Positions 9,745 through 20,951 are shown, numbered from the stretch's first letter. The stretch: DNA of 64,000 nt from Hermatobates lingyangjiaoensis (GCA_026182355.1 JAPFBL010000034.1:1372501-1436500); one strand, 5' to 3'. Translations and numbers: made by a program. The notes: a model not told the origin generated them from the sequence alone.

Positions 9745-11366
9745 GTGATAGTCATTTTACAGATGAAAGTCCAAAATTTTACTTAACTCATACGACTTTA
9801 GAGTAGCGATCTTTAACTAGTTCCTGACATCGTACAGGCTGGGGACCGACGGCTTACGTCCTCTCCGGAGAATGACGTTCTCTGGTTTAATAAAACACTA
9901 TTAAAATTATAGAGAAGAATAATGGCAAAATAAATATGTTTTAAAGCTTTGAATTATTTATGAGTAATACATAGTGATTCATATAATTACTTGTAAAGAC
10001 ATAAAAATGTGTTTCGACTACACACGACTTATTCAAACAAAACATCGAATGAAATATATTTGGACTATGGAATAAGTTAATTGAAAATAGAATCTGATGA
10101 TCGATAACGTGAGAAATTTAAAAGAAATAGTTTTTGGCTCCCATGGACGGACATGCTGGGAATCTTTATAAGAACAAAAAAAGGTACGCTCGCTCTAGCC
10201 TCATTTAACAAGAAAGTTTGTGCTATTATAACTATGAAAAATTATAGAATATGTTTTAGATTAATATTATGAAGATGACCAATTAAGGTCGAAAGCTAAA
10301 AAAACATTAGCATGAAGACTATGTTTTTTTGATGAACTGTTATTCCAAATAATCACAAGCTAGACTTTTTGGTAATTTAATAGTAGATTACTGTCTTGGC
10401 AAAAAAAAGTTCAAATTACGTAAAATATTGTTGTTTTGTTTTTTTTACACATTTTTGTGAGATCAGTTGAATGGCAAATATTCGTATTTGTCCTCAGAGT
10501 AGAAAAAAAAAATAGAATAAAAGAAATGGAGGATAGTCTGAAATTTCAGTAAATTTATAGTAATTTGTAACTTAGTAAAATGTCTGTAACTCTGAGTAAT
10601 CTTTACAATATTGTAGCGAATTTTTAGTACTTTAGTAATTCAGTAAAATTTTATTAATTGTATAACTTAGTAAAATCTTAGTATGAAAGACGTAAGTCTT
10701 ACATCTTTTCTTAGTTAGAATGGAAAGCAAATGCTGAAGGTGCTTTAATGGCTTGCAGTTGAATTATGCAGATCTTTTCAAGGTTCCTCTCCATGGTATA
10801 AATGCATAATATATTTTTGATAACAAGAAATATGCAACTCATTTGTTTGGTAGAAAACAGTCAAAAGAAAATATTGGGGAAATCAAAAGGGTATACTCCA
10901 TCAGTAGCAATTTTAGTGCGTAACAAAAATTATTAGATTTCATCACGCAAAAATATTCAAACCACCGACTGACCTGATAGATTTATGGCTTGAGAGATAG
11001 TAGACATTTTAATCCCTTAAAGGTTGGCGACGTTAAAAGTGATCTAATAGGTTCTGTACCTCACGAAATATTTGTCCAAAATAAGTGGATTATATAACAT
11101 CTAAAAAATGTCTATGTATTCAGCTGAAATTTTGTTCAGATTTTCTGTTTTAATGTTTTGTTTTTAACTTATAAAATACATTAAAGGTAAATATTTTTGA
11201 GAATCTTTTAGGACAAAAAAAAATCCTAAACGCTTTCTTATGGAAAGTTAAGTCTCTACTTCATTGAAGAGACTTTATTATTGAAAAAGTCTTGACTGAA
11301 ATTATAGCCATCAGACAGTTACATGTTTCCAATAAAATAGATTTACTCAGAAAGTAAATTTATAGA

Positions 11367-11370
<4 letters not shown>
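9745..11370. other. AT-rich gene-free stretch with one ribozyme relic
   Basis: No gene is seen. 10560-10680 is a degenerate TTTAGTAA / CAGTAAA repeat. A hammerhead-like relic lies at 10269. Confidence 0.45.
10269..10298 (+). ncRNA. Hammerhead-like relic, family K
   Basis: ATGAAGA (expected CTGAAGA), a perfect 4-bp stem GACC-AATTAA-GGTC, GAA, AGCT, A. AGCT is another self-complementary stem III. The leading C is lost and no stem I pairing is clear, so it is probably inactive. Confidence 0.5.

Positions 11371-11371
<1 letters not shown>

Positions 11372-11416
<45 letters not shown>
11372..11416. repeat. (TA)n array
   Basis: TA dinucleotide array directly abutting the family A element tail (AAGATTTCACATAAACACG). 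Confidence 0.9.
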
Positions 11417-11419
<3 letters not shown>

Positions 11420-11492
11420 ATTTCACATAAACACGTGAAATAACAATCAATGATCAAACCACAATAAGAAATGGGAAAACAAGACTAAGATC

Positions 11493-11521
11493 TTTCAACC
11501 GTAACAAGCAGTCTTCGTCAG
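11493..11521 (-). ncRNA. Hammerhead ribozyme motif, family A
   Basis: Minus strand: CTGACGA, hairpin GAC(T/C)G-loop-CGGTT, GAA, AGATCT, T, then AGTC. AGTC pairs with the GACT just before CTGACGA. One stem II base differs from its partner copy. Confidence 0.7.
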
Positions 11522-11568
11522 AGTCAAAAACCCAACTGAGTTGGGTTTTGTCAGTTGGGTTTTTGACT

Positions 11569-11597
11569 CTGACGAAGACCGCTTGTTACGGTTGAAA
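11569..11597 (+). ncRNA. Hammerhead ribozyme motif, family A (reference copy)
   Basis: CTGACGA, stem II GACCG with loop CTTGTTA and CGGTT, GAA, the palindrome AGATCT as stem III, T at the cleavage position, then AGTC. AGTC pairs with GACT before the core, and CCC further out can pair with GGG across an internal loop. Every invariant base of a type I hammerhead is present. AGATCT cannot close a loop on itself, so it implies pairing between two copies. Confidence 0.8.
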
Positions 11598-11690
11598 GAT
11601 CTTAGTCTTGTTTTCCCATTTCTTATTGTGGTTTGATCATTGATATATATATACTTTGAATTGAAATCAGACGGTCCAAACGGACAAATA

Positions 11691-11806
11691 ATTAAAGTTA
11701 CAGCTAGAAAACTCTCAAATGATGACACCCAGACCACTCTAAGGGCTTCTGAGGAAGCCTTCATTTGGTTATTGGGTGCAAGAAATTCCCCTGGTCTAAA
11801 TTTAAT
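11691..11806 (+). pseudogene. Penelope-like element C-terminal fragment
   Basis: The frame ends TLRASEEAFIWLLGARNSPG, then LNLIR and a stop. A close relative at 45497-45649 reads LTLRASEEAHIYLLSARSAP, then GLNLKR and a stop. The EA-I-L-P-LN pattern resembles the end of the GIY-YIG domain in the other PLE copies. A hammerhead core follows about 255 bp downstream. Confidence 0.55.
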
Positions 11807-12060
11807 CAGATGATTTTTTTCCCCCTCGTTTAATTTTAGTTTTATGTTTTTTCCTTTCCTTTCTCTTTTTTACTTTTTTCCTCTCTTTTACTTAAATATC
11901 ACTTTTATAATTTTACTTACTCACAGCCTAAACTGGTTCACGTTGGTAAGGTGGCTGCACTGCGTGTCATTGTATCGCGCCAGCTTACATCGGCCAGTGG
12001 ACGCATTTACGTCTCCGTTCCTTCATTCTTTCTCCTTTTATTTTCTTTCTTTCTACTCTC

Positions 12061-12088
12061 CTGACCACAGCAAGACGCCGAAATTATC
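12061..12088 (+). ncRNA. Hammerhead-like core, family J
   Basis: CTGACCA (expected CTGANGA), a poor hairpin, GAA, ATTAT, C, then GAG. GAG pairs with the CTC just before CTGACCA. The same family with an intact CTGAAGA core is at 37004. Confidence 0.55.
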
Positions 12089-12164
12089 GAGATTCGTGAG
12101 TGTTCGTCATTTTTCTTGTGTTATCTAGCTGTAACTTTAATTATATATATATATTATTGAATTT

Positions 12165-12224
12165 GATAGCAGATCGGACTTGCTGCCGAAATACACTAAT
12201 ATATATATAATATATATATATATA
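12165..12224 (+). pseudogene. Penelope-like N-terminal fragment ending at LLPKYTN
   Basis: FDSRSDLLPKYTN is followed by (TA)n. It ends at the same codon as the fragments at 6019, 36000 and 59510. Confidence 0.6.
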
Positions 12225-12229
12225 TATGA

Positions 12230-13190
12230 ATGCCTCGTTTTTTTATTGTTTTTAACTCTACCATTGTGTTGAAAGGTTTTTCAGTATATTAGGAAAAAAT
12301 AATAAGACCACAATACCAGGTAGTCAGCAATGAAGGCCAAATAACGTCGTATTACTAACAATGAAATATACATTACCATCATAAATAGAAATAAAATACT
12401 TATTACTGATTTGTGCATATTTACGCAAAAAAATATAAATTCCAATCATTTAATTTTTTTTAATTTTAGTGTATCCTATTACACATTATATTACAAGCAT
12501 TAATAATACTTTTTGTACATTATTATTTTTACACTATAATAATAAAATTTTTTTGTGTCGTGCTAACTCAATGACATGGAATAGCAATAATAATAATAAT
12601 AATATAAAGTTGGCTCAAATAATATATACATGAAATACCTTCGATTAAAATATTTTTAAGGTTCAAAACTGTAAAAAAATTGAACATATTCTTTATAATA
12701 TTGCTTTGTGATTAATGAGGAAGGCTTAATAAGCCAATCCTCTCCACAAAGTAATACTTTTTACATAAGAGATAGTTTTGTGGATCCCTCTGTCAACACT
12801 CATACACCAGGTGTCTCAGCGTTACATGTACATGATGGACTAGGAGCTATTTTTAACTTGTTCAGGTATTCTTTAAATGACCCATGACCAGTCATATATT
12901 GGGATAGTTTATAATTTATTATAAAATGATTCATTGAAAGTCCTTTTACTATATTAGGAAAATATTCCTTTGTTTGGAGGCCTTTAGTACATTCCGTTCA
13001 TATTTTTTCCCATTCTGTCACTGTTTGCCTGACTAGTCTTTGCTTTATCAAATACGTGAAGTACTTTTCTTATATAAAATCCAAGGTGTGGATTTTTTTT
13101 GCACCCTTCTTTGCCTCTAGCATCCAATAATGCCTTTATGCACCAAGTTCAGAGGTTCAGAGACCTACACAACAACGATTTAGGAAGTAT
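12230..13190. other. AT-rich gene-free stretch
   Basis: A short (AAT)n run lies at about 12584-12603. Nothing else is recognised. Confidence 0.4.
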
Positions 13191-13195
13191 GGCGG

Positions 13196-13351
13196 ATTTA
13201 CATAATAATGTGAATTCTAATATTCTTGAGTTAATAATATTGATTATTTTGACAGATTTACATAATAATGTGAATTCTAATATTCTTGAGTTAATAATAT
13301 TGATTATTTTGACAGATTTACATAATAATGTGAATTCTAATATTCTTGAAA
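13196..13351. repeat. 60-bp tandem repeat, about 2.6 copies
   Basis: GATTTACATAATAATGTGAA begins copies at about 13195, 13255 and 13315, spaced exactly 60 bp. The unit is a multiple of three, so a 92-codon frame stays open across it (ILELIILIILTDLHNNVNSN repeated). This is an artefact of the repeat. Confidence 0.85.
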
Positions 13352-13379
13352 AAATATATATATATTTTCAAATTTGAAA

Positions 13380-14180
13380 ATATAAATTTTATTTTCTAAT
13401 TTGTTTTTATACACCATTTAGCCAGTATTTACTACGGGCAAAATAACATTAGAAATATACTACGAGTAGATACCCTTTGATTAGATATTATATAATATTA
13501 TATTTTACTGGTGAAATATATTTTCAGTTGTTAAAATAAAATTTTTTAATTTCTTTATTTGTTGTATTTTATTTACTCTAAGTTGGCAATATTGGGTTTA
13601 GATTTGAAAGTTGTCTGTGAATTGATTGGTATTCCTTTAAAATCAATTATAAGAAACAGAAGAGAAATCCCTTAATTTTTTTTATATAGTTTAAGTCTAG
13701 ATTAGCAACACAGTAAACTTGGAATAAGAAAACATGGAATTTATGAGATAATGTTCCACAATTTGAGTCTATATGAAAGCTTTATACCGAAAATGTCATA
13801 TTTATATGAAACCCAAGTAGGTTTAGAATATAGACGCCGTTTAATAGAATTATTTCTTTAAAGTACGTATAATGAAAATGTTAGTTGTTGCTGATTTAGT
13901 TATTATTTTGAAATATAATATACTTTTCACGACACTGCAATGAAATAAACTTAAGGAAAAAGCAGCTCTGTCTAGACATCCAGCGAGTGTTCTGCCAAGG
14001 TAGACGCAGCTCACAGAGGCTTCGCAATAGCATTAATGCCTTCTCGACTTTAATATAAAGATAAAATGGCCACTACAAATTGCTCCAAACTAACATATAT
14101 ATATATGACAAAACAATTACGTTCTCACATAATAATAATGCTGCTTATTGCTTTTTTGAAGAATATATTCATAATTATAT
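13380..14180. other. AT-rich gene-free stretch
   Basis: A small GC-richer patch at 13970-14045 is the only contrast. Confidence 0.4.
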
Positions 14181-14259
14181 AAAAAGATTTCACATAAACA
14201 CGTGAAATAACAATCAATGATCAAACCACAATAAGAAATGGGAAAACAAGACTAAGATC

Positions 14260-14288
14260 TTTCAACCGTAAGGAGCGGTCTTCGTCAG
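14260..14288 (-). ncRNA. Hammerhead ribozyme motif, family A
   Basis: CTGACGA, GACCG-loop-CGGTT (loop CTCCTTA), GAA, AGATCT, T, AGTC. The core is intact. Confidence 0.75.
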
Positions 14289-14350
14289 AGTCAAAAACCC
14301 AACTGGGTTTTTGACTCTGGTTGAGTTTTGACTCAGTTGGGTTTTTGACT

Positions 14351-14379
14351 CTGACGAAGACCGCTCGTTACGGTTGAAA
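14351..14379 (+). ncRNA. Hammerhead ribozyme motif, family A
   Basis: CTGACGA, GACCG-loop-CGGTT (loop CTCGTTA), GAA, AGATCT, T, AGTC. The core is intact. Its loop differs from the partner arm, so the two arms have diverged. Confidence 0.75.
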
Positions 14380-14429
14380 GATCTTAGTCTTGTTTTCCCA
14401 TTTTCTTATTGTGGTTTGATCATTCATAA

Positions 14430-15140
14430 TAATATATAGAAAAATAATATAATAATATAGCAGCTGGTGCATGATATTTGCTACTTACCTTTCCTACTCT
14501 AACGGTACATGACTGAAAAAAACTTAAAATAGTAAGTTAAATATTTTTTGTCATACAATACTAGTCCAGCTCGACTTTAGGCAAAAAAAAAGTAACAAAA
14601 TTATCCTGTCAAGTTTATTTGTTTGAAACTCTAATATATATATATATATATGCTTTATTATTTCTATGTTGTCGATAATATGCTCTAATTATCAATTATA
14701 TTATAATTATAATTTGAATAGAGTTAGCTTAAAATTATTAGAAATTCTTAGAAATATGAATGATTATAAGTCATAGCAGTAAATAAAAGCCTATATATGA
14801 GTTAGTTATGAAATGCATGGATTTAAAAAGAAAAAGTTTTAAGCAATTACTGTGTAGCAATTTGTAATTGAAGAAATAATCTGATCCAGAATAGAAATTA
14901 AGAAAAAACTGTTCAATGAGATTACATGAATCACTGACAGGTGAATATCAAAATGTATTCAAATGGCAAATGCCAGTTTCATATATTTATATTTCCTTAA
15001 AATTACAATAATTCAGAAGATTACAAAAATAAATTTAGAGAAGAATAACATTTATATTAATCTGGGTAACTTAAATTTTTTTTTTAAAAAAAAGGTTGAA
15101 AAATATATAGCTACTATCAAGCTTTAATATATTATAAATA
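14430..15140. other. AT-rich gene-free stretch
   Basis: A short (TA)n at 14634-14651 and poly-A/T runs only. Confidence 0.4.
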
Positions 15141-15242
15141 TAATATGAGATTTTACAATAAACAGGTGAAATAAAAATCAACGTTAAAAACACTGTACCA
15201 AAAAACGTACCAAACACGGTAAGATATCAGAAAAAAGACTAA

Positions 15243-15273
15243 TTTATCAACCGTAACAATCGGTCTTGATCAG
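15243..15273 (-). ncRNA. Decayed family A hammerhead relic
   Basis: CTGATCA, GACCG-loop-CGGTT, then GATAAATT in place of GAAAGATCT. Stem II is intact but both core strands are damaged. Confidence 0.5.
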
Positions 15274-15394
15274 AGTCATATCTCAACTCAGCGTCAACTC
15301 AACTCAGTATATGTAATAAAGAAATAGCCTAAACCGGAAAAATAGTACTGTTAAAAAGATAGCTACAGATAAAAAGAACGAGACATTTACTTTC

Positions 15395-15422
15395 AATATT
15401 TTGAACCCCTGTTCGTCGTCAA
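15395..15422 (-). ncRNA. Decayed hammerhead core, family E
   Basis: TTGACGA, GAAC-AGGG-GTTC, AAA (for GAA), ATAT, T, GAAAG. Stems II and III are kept; two core bases are changed. Confidence 0.5.
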
Positions 15423-15490
15423 CAAGAGACTAGAGGAGAAGAAAAAGAGGTATGTTCGTCCCAGAAGGACGGTAGATAGTCGATTCACTT

Positions 15491-15516
15491 CTTGACGGCG
15501 AACTGGGGTTCGAAAC
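15491..15516 (+). ncRNA. Decayed hammerhead core, family E
   Basis: TTGACGG, GAAC-TGGG-GTTC, GAA, then ACGGAAG without the ATAT stem III. Confidence 0.4.
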
Positions 15517-15527
15517 GGAAGAACTCT

Positions 15528-15530
<3 letters not shown>

Positions 15531-15574
<44 letters not shown>
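15531..15574. repeat. (TA)n array
   Basis: About 22 TA units. Confidence 0.9.
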
Positions 15575-15577
<3 letters not shown>

Positions 15578-16019
15578 CTTATAATTTATACACACTTAAA
15601 CGGAGACAAAACATGATAAACATTCACATAGGAATCTTCTATATTACATTAATGGCACCAAATTTTTGCTTTACCATTGTACACACCGAGACTTTCATTT
15701 AAGTGTTAGAATAGTGTAATTTGTTAATCAAAATCGAAAGTATGACTTTATTACACCACGCAGACGTATAACACATGGATGATATTTACTTTTATAACTA
15801 GCCCGGTTTGTATATTTCTAGAATATATATGGTTATGTAGGTTAATCTGTAAAGCTATGACATTAGTTTGATAACGTACAAACTGATAGAAGCTGCAACT
15901 TGATCGCATTAGATGCCTTTTTGGTGAATATTCCTCTAGCCGACAATAGTGGTTTAAATCGTTGACTAATAAATTGGAATGAGCCGATGGCTGTTGACGA
16001 CAGGAGGCTGCACCGGTGA

Positions 16020-16220
16020 TAAGTGAACAAAAAGAGCTCTGGCAAGGGGGCAGGACGGCGTGGAGGCAGGGGAAAGTGGCCCAAGTTGAAACGGACTGGG
16101 CGACCTGAGAAAGTACCCACCCATATTATCATAACCCCGAGGGACAGGGCGTACTTTTCACCTGACCTTGAGCGCGGAGAGAGCAGACCCCCTTTACACA
16201 CCCACTCCCGCGTATAAATC
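16020..16220. other. GC-rich island of unknown role
   Basis: About 200 bp are clearly richer in G and C than the window, with many CpG. Frames stay open on both strands (64 codons plus, 119 codons minus). The plus frame is Gly/Arg/Lys-rich (GKGAGRRGGRGKWPKLKRTG). GCGTATAAATC at the right edge resembles a TATA box. It could be a promoter, a conserved element or a foreign insert. No family is recognised. Confidence 0.35.
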
Positions 16221-16935
16221 ATACAACCTTTCCCAAATCCCTTTTCACCTTTCTCTTCTTTTGCCCGATTAATGCTCTCCGCTTTCCGTCAGCCTCAAAC
16301 AAATCTCTTAAATAATTATTTCTTGGACCTCATTAACTCGAAAACATGCCTTTAACTCTAAAATATTTTCCTTCTATGTGACATTCAAATAAAATATAGA
16401 AATCTAAAACCCATAATATAATAACCATTAAGTATATTTATCATAGCATTCCATTTTGGTTCCTTATACAAGTATTATTATCGCACCACTTTCACATAAC
16501 CTCTATCATCTTCAGATAGATAAATGTAGAATGACCTACACTCAACTTTACTATAAGCAAACACGATATCAAATGTCCTGACAACGTAAAAATTAGTATC
16601 CCTTTTGTAATATAGAAGGAAAGAGTCCATCCTTCATACTTCAGTATTAACTATAGATAATATAACTGATGACACAAGAAAATTTACATCTAGTATTAAC
16701 TTTTTTTCAATAGTGCAACACACAGATTAATTGGAGCATTTTGTTGGACAAACTCATAATAGAAACGAACAGACATTATATGTTTGATTGGCGTTGATTT
16801 TGTACATATAATAATCTTATTCTTCCTACATCTCAAATGACATCTCAAATAAGGTTAAATAATTTCAAATTTTTTCATTAAACCTCTAAACATAATTTTA
16901 TTTTAGTCGATTGACTTAAAAAAATATTAGTCACC
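16220..16935. other. AT-rich gene-free stretch
   Basis: Nothing recognised. Confidence 0.4.
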
Positions 16936-16939
16936 GTAA

Positions 16940-17790
16940 ACAACTCCTACAAAACATAGCACGTGATCCATTAGACCAGGATGAAAATTCAGTTTTTATA
17001 GTTATATTGCTATTTACGGTAATTGAAATTTCATAAATGTTTCATTATAAATTACTAATTTTTTGTTCACATTTTGCAAAAATTTCTTTATTACTTAAAG
17101 AGCCGTTTAGAGTAAAACATATTTTTTGAAAATATAAAATGTATTTTAATACCACTTTGGTTAATATAATTTTGAAAAAAAGTTACTTCACCTCATCTTC
17201 CTCATAATGCTCTGTTTTTAGGTATAAAATCATTTTGATCCGTCAAACGGTATAGTTTGTATTCTTCTTTCAAGCTTTCAGATTGATTCATATGTCAAAA
17301 TTTTTAGGTATTTATTGATGAAAAAGTATTTTCAGGTTTTTAAAAATCTTAGGATTTTTTCCGTTATTAGTGATGTTTCTTCTTCTATGATAATATCAAA
17401 ATTTGAAAACTTTAGAGGTAAATAGTTCAGGAAAATAAATGTTTTCTTAAAACACATTTTGGAAAAAAGTGACTTCCGAACTTGCATAATTGCACCATGC
17501 ATCATGCATAACAACAGCGTCCCCAGTAACTTTTAAATATACACCCACCCATCCATCTAACCACCCATACATATACACAGACTACATTGAAAAAATGTCA
17601 TAAAACGACTTTCAGGCCTCAAAACATGTAATCGGTAAAATCTCGAGATCGAATTCTTTCATGACAACTATACTTTCCTTATAGCACAGTTAAAGTGTAG
17701 ACTACACTCTGTTTCAATATACAATAATCTCATACAATACAGTGTTAGCTGATACACTGTTGCTTAATCCAATATACATCCGACCACATA
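16940..17790 (-). repeat. Dispersed AT-rich repeat, copy 1
   Basis: Reads as the reverse complement of 25030-25900. Shared landmarks are TTATGCATGATGCA / TTATGCATGACGGG next to AAGTCACTTTTTT, and CTCGAGATCGAATTC / CTCGTGATCGATTT next to AAACATGTAATC / AAACATATAATT. No frame is long enough to name a protein. Confidence 0.55.
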
Positions 17791-17799
17791 TATTGAAAT

Positions 17800-19640
17800 A
17801 ATGTTTTTAGCATAAAGTAACTTGAAATATCCAAAATATAAAAAAAGCATTAAAATATTTCTTGTTAATTAATAAAAAAACACATGCGTCTATTATTTTT
17901 ACGCATGATTATCAGTTTGCATATTTGGATGAAAATGATAGCATTTCTCAATAGTACCCAATATTCTTCTTGTCATCAACAAGACATGTTTCATCATGTC
18001 TTGAAACATGGTGACGTCAACGTCAACATGTTTGAGTTGAATTGAACTAACTCCTTCTTTAATTAAATGAAATAAAATGTAACACATAGACAGAAACATA
18101 ACAATTACTATATTAATTTGCCTTAATGATAATAATAATGAAAAATTTGGAGTGTAATGATTACAAAATTACATGTTTATTGCTGGAAATAATTAAAAAG
18201 GTTATTATATTTATTGTTTTTAATGTCTGTATAATTATTAAAATCATAAATGTAATCATAAGATATAATGATAAATAATTGTAAATTTTAGGTTTGTTTG
18301 TTATTAATGATATCTCTTTCGATTCAATGTTTTCTGTTTAACATTTAAGAATTGATTGAAGTTGCTTAATTGTTGTCATTAAAATATTAAAAGTATCTCT
18401 CAGTTTAATCAAAAGTATAATCGTAAATGTGAATTACAAAGGGCAAAACTTGCTTGATTTGCATTATTTCAGAGTTGATAATGGAAGATTCTTTGACTGA
18501 GTGAATGGCTTTTTGTTTTTATGCTCCTATTTGCCTTAGAATAATAAAGGGACATTTAACAGAGCCCTTTCTCTTATTGACTGCAGCTTATTTTATGCTA
18601 AGGATTTTGTTTGCCTCAAAGTTACTTTTGTAACCAATTAATTAACACTCGACAAATTTAATTATATCATTTTTTACTATTTACTTTTAATGAGATTTAG
18701 TTTTGAATCGTCCAGGCAATAAAATGTGTTGTTTACTTCTTAATGTGTAATTATCTAAGTGATAAAGAAATGATAATGGTGGCATGGTTGCAGTGACGCT
18801 GACACCTAAATGACAAAACATCTTTGTCATTATAGCTAAGAAAGCTTAATCTGTAACCATAATATTGGATTTATTACATTACCACCGGGGGGGGGGGGGG
18901 GGGGGGGGGGGGAGTGCAGCCGACTAGGGCTCAAAAATTCTAGGAGACACATTAATATGAAAGTTAGAAATTTAAATAATGCATGAATTTTTTTATTGTT
19001 CAATTGAAGAAGAAAGGTAACTAAGGTGCTCTCTCACAACCATTAGTCCTTATTTACAGAGTGACAAGTTGCCATTTTTCGACACAACTTCGTCAAATTT
19101 TACTACTTTTCAAATGATTGGCATTAAAAATTCCTGGATGCATTTTCCTGACGTTTTCATAAGAATATCTATTACTCAAAACATATAATATAGTGCACCT
19201 GAATTATCTAGATATGACGAGTGTTGGAAAAGAAGCCTAGAAAAGTTGTTGCGCAGGACATTTCTATTCTCTCAAGGACCGTCTTAAGGTGATCCCCATG
19301 GGATTTTAAATCTTGTTCAACCGTTGATATGTTGTTTAGACATTTGTGTATAAATTATATTTATATGCTAAATTAGCATGGAATATAGTAAAGTACGTAT
19401 CATAAAATCAAGGAACAGAATCCACTAATAGAGATTGTTGCAGTAAAAACAACAAATTAATTATAAGCATGACATTAAGTTTATCGTCATAGTCGGCTTG
19501 GTGATAATCAGTCGGCTTTTAATTTATTTAAATATGTCGGCTTGCAGCTTTTACTAATATAAGTATTCTTGATAGATGATCTCGAACAAACAGCAATACT
19601 TCAAAGTTTCTAATGAAGTAAAAGAAACAAAAACACACAT
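17800..19640. other. Gene-free stretch with a possible conserved block
   Basis: 18470-18660 has a balanced mix with many homeodomain-like TAATTAA cores and lacks simple repeats, which may indicate a conserved non-coding element. A poly-G tract follows at 18889. Confidence 0.3.
18889..18912. repeat. Poly-G tract
   Basis: About 24 consecutive G. Such a run can form G-quadruplex DNA and is often misread in sequencing. Confidence 0.85.
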
Positions 19641-19649
19641 ATAGAGTCT

Positions 19650-19674
19650 AATTTTTGATAACAAACATCCTCAG
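19650..19674 (-). ncRNA. Decayed hammerhead core, family D2
   Basis: Minus strand: CTCTC, CTGAGGA (fits CTGANGA), GTTTGTTATC, AAA (for GAA), AATT, A, GACTC. The AATT stem III is kept. G12 is lost. Confidence 0.45.
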
Positions 19675-19787
19675 GAGAGAAATGAGTTTGAATTCCGTCG
19701 ATGGTTTCAAAGCATTTAATAGTGATTGCCATCAGTCCATATGCTCTCTGGAGTTTGACTGAAATCATCAAATAGAGGTCCTAGGTT

Positions 19788-19866
19788 AGGTTCACATTGC
19801 AGTATTTGCACTAGCAGTCCCACAAGGGAACACACATAGGCCGACATTCGTTCTTTGTGATACCAC
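19788..19866. repeat. Dispersed repeat shared with 9672-9740
   Basis: Same ordered blocks AGGTTAGG, CACAAGGGAACAC and ATAGGC. Confidence 0.5.
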
Positions 19867-20495
19867 GCAATGAAAATTGATTTAAATGAAAAGAAATTGA
19901 TATGATATTAATAAATAAATAAATAATATAAACTGAACAACATAATAAATTGATATTATATGTTGATTCAAATTTAAAGTACTAAATTTTGCCTAACTCT
20001 AAATTCAGACTGATATTCTCTGTCTGAATGTCACAGTAACAAAGTGAGAAAGTAACGTACATCTGCAATTGATAAGAGAAAGATGAAGTCAACAGGCCGG
20101 CTGAAGAAAAATAATATTTTTTGTTATGAGCTCCATATACTGTAGTTTAGCACAATCTAGACACGCCGCTTTCTTGCATTTGAATTATATATTTATGTAT
20201 ATTAAGGACAGAATGAAACACAAATGAAAAGAATGCACTGTGACCCACATTCAATATTCTGACTCAGTTAATGATCATTGTCTGAAAAAGAAGTAGAATG
20301 GCACCGTGAGAGAATAACAGTCTACCCAACTATTATATATTTTTTTTCCGAAACATCATTTTTTAAATTTCACAATAAACTGAATCACAATAAAATTCCA
20401 ATTTTACTGTGTTGGATTTTACAATAAACATGAAAATAAACGTGAAATAAAAATCAATGGTTAAACCGAAGTAAGAAATCAGAAAAAAACTGATC

Positions 20496-20524
20496 TTTCA
20501 ACTGTCACAAGCGGTCTTCGTCAG
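20496..20524 (-). ncRNA. Hammerhead-like core, family A
   Basis: CTGACGA, GACCG-loop-CAGTT, GAA, AGATCA. One base of stem II and one of stem III are changed. Confidence 0.6.
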
Positions 20525-20537
20525 TTGGGTTTGGACT

Positions 20538-20566
20538 CTGACGAAGACCGCTTGTTACGGTTAAAA
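20538..20566 (+). ncRNA. Hammerhead-like core, family A
   Basis: CTGACGA, GACCG-loop-CGGTT, then AAA for GAA, and AGATCT. Loss of G12 predicts an inactive ribozyme. Confidence 0.6.
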
Positions 20567-20660
20567 GATCTTCGTCTTTTATATTTCATTTCTTATTGTG
20601 GTTTGAACATTTATACATATATATAATTCTGTATAAATTAAATTCTGTATTGAATTAGTC

Positions 20661-20690
20661 CTGAAGATGTCTACAAATAGATAAAACGTC
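20661..20690 (+). ncRNA. Hammerhead-like motif, family I
   Basis: CTGAAGA, hairpin TCTA-CAAA-TAGA, AAA (for GAA), ACGT, C, then GGCT. GGCT can pair with the AGTC before the core, using one G-U pair. Only G12 is abnormal. A relative is at 60310, and both run into AGTGTTATATATA. Confidence 0.6.
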
Positions 20691-20769
20691 GGCTTAAAAG
20701 TGTCGGATGAAGCTAGACCAAACCTCGATAAAAAAAGAAAATAGTGTTATATATATTTATTTATTGTAA

Positions 20770-20945
20770 ACAGGAAAACGATCCCAAAGGACAAAAAACG
20801 TTTCAGGATGAATCACAAACACAAAACTAAGGAACAAACACACTTGCTGTCTCTAATTTTCGGTTGAACCGTCATCAGGAGAGTTGAGAAGGGACACCAA
20901 GCGCACTTGTGAAGCGACGGTTGGAGACCAGCAGTGTTGTCACAC
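20770..20945 (-). repeat. Family D2 element (solo pseudo-LTR fragment)
   Basis: Carries the GGACACCAAGCGCACTTG block also seen (reversed) at 50690-50715, and CCGTCATCAGGAGAG. It breaks at about 20950 directly into a family A copy. Confidence 0.55.
20857..20878 (-). ncRNA. Hammerhead ribozyme motif, family D2
   Basis: Minus strand: TCTC, CTGATGA, GGT-TCA-ACC, GAA, AATT, A, then GAGAC. GAGA pairs perfectly with TCTC. All core bases are intact. Stem III is the palindrome AATT, with cleavage predicted after the A. Confidence 0.75.
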
Positions 20946-20951
20946 GCGTGA

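Larger units (their letters stand above)
11448..11642. repeat. Head-to-head palindrome of two family A elements
   Basis: The two arms are almost exact reverse complements, from AATGATCAAACC on the left to GGTTTGATCATT on the right, meeting at CCCAACTGAGTTGGG. Each arm carries one hammerhead core. The outer flanks are (TA)n or TATATA. Confidence 0.85.
14215..14424. repeat. Head-to-head palindrome of two family A elements
   Basis: The arms mirror each other from CAATGATCAAACC to GGTTTGATCATT. The centre is complex, with extra inverted copies of TTTTTGACTC and AACTCAGTTGGG, as if the junction was copied more than once. Confidence 0.8.
15381..15530. repeat. Head-to-head family E pair
   Basis: Left (minus) and right (plus) cores face each other around a region holding GTCCCAGAAGGACGG. 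A 44-bp (TA)n array begins at 15531. Confidence 0.55.
20456..20611. repeat. Head-to-head palindrome, family A
   Basis: Arms ATGGTTAAACCGAAGTAAG and TTCTTATTGTGGTTTGAAC mirror each other with several differences. This is an older copy than 11448. Confidence 0.7.

Noticed and set aside
11240..11310. TTGAAGAGAC near 11272 as a ribozyme core
   Set aside because: The surrounding pairing is a small local palindrome (GTCTCTACTTCATTGAAGAG); no GAA plus stem III in the right place.
13099..13377. 92-codon frame with repeated TDLHNNVNSNILELIILIIL
   Set aside because: It is explained by a 60-bp tandem repeat; no protein family is recognised.
16503..16540. CTGAAGA on the minus strand as another hammerhead
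   Set aside because: CTGAAGATGATAGAGG is followed by GAAAG, but there is no convincing stem II or palindromic stem III.
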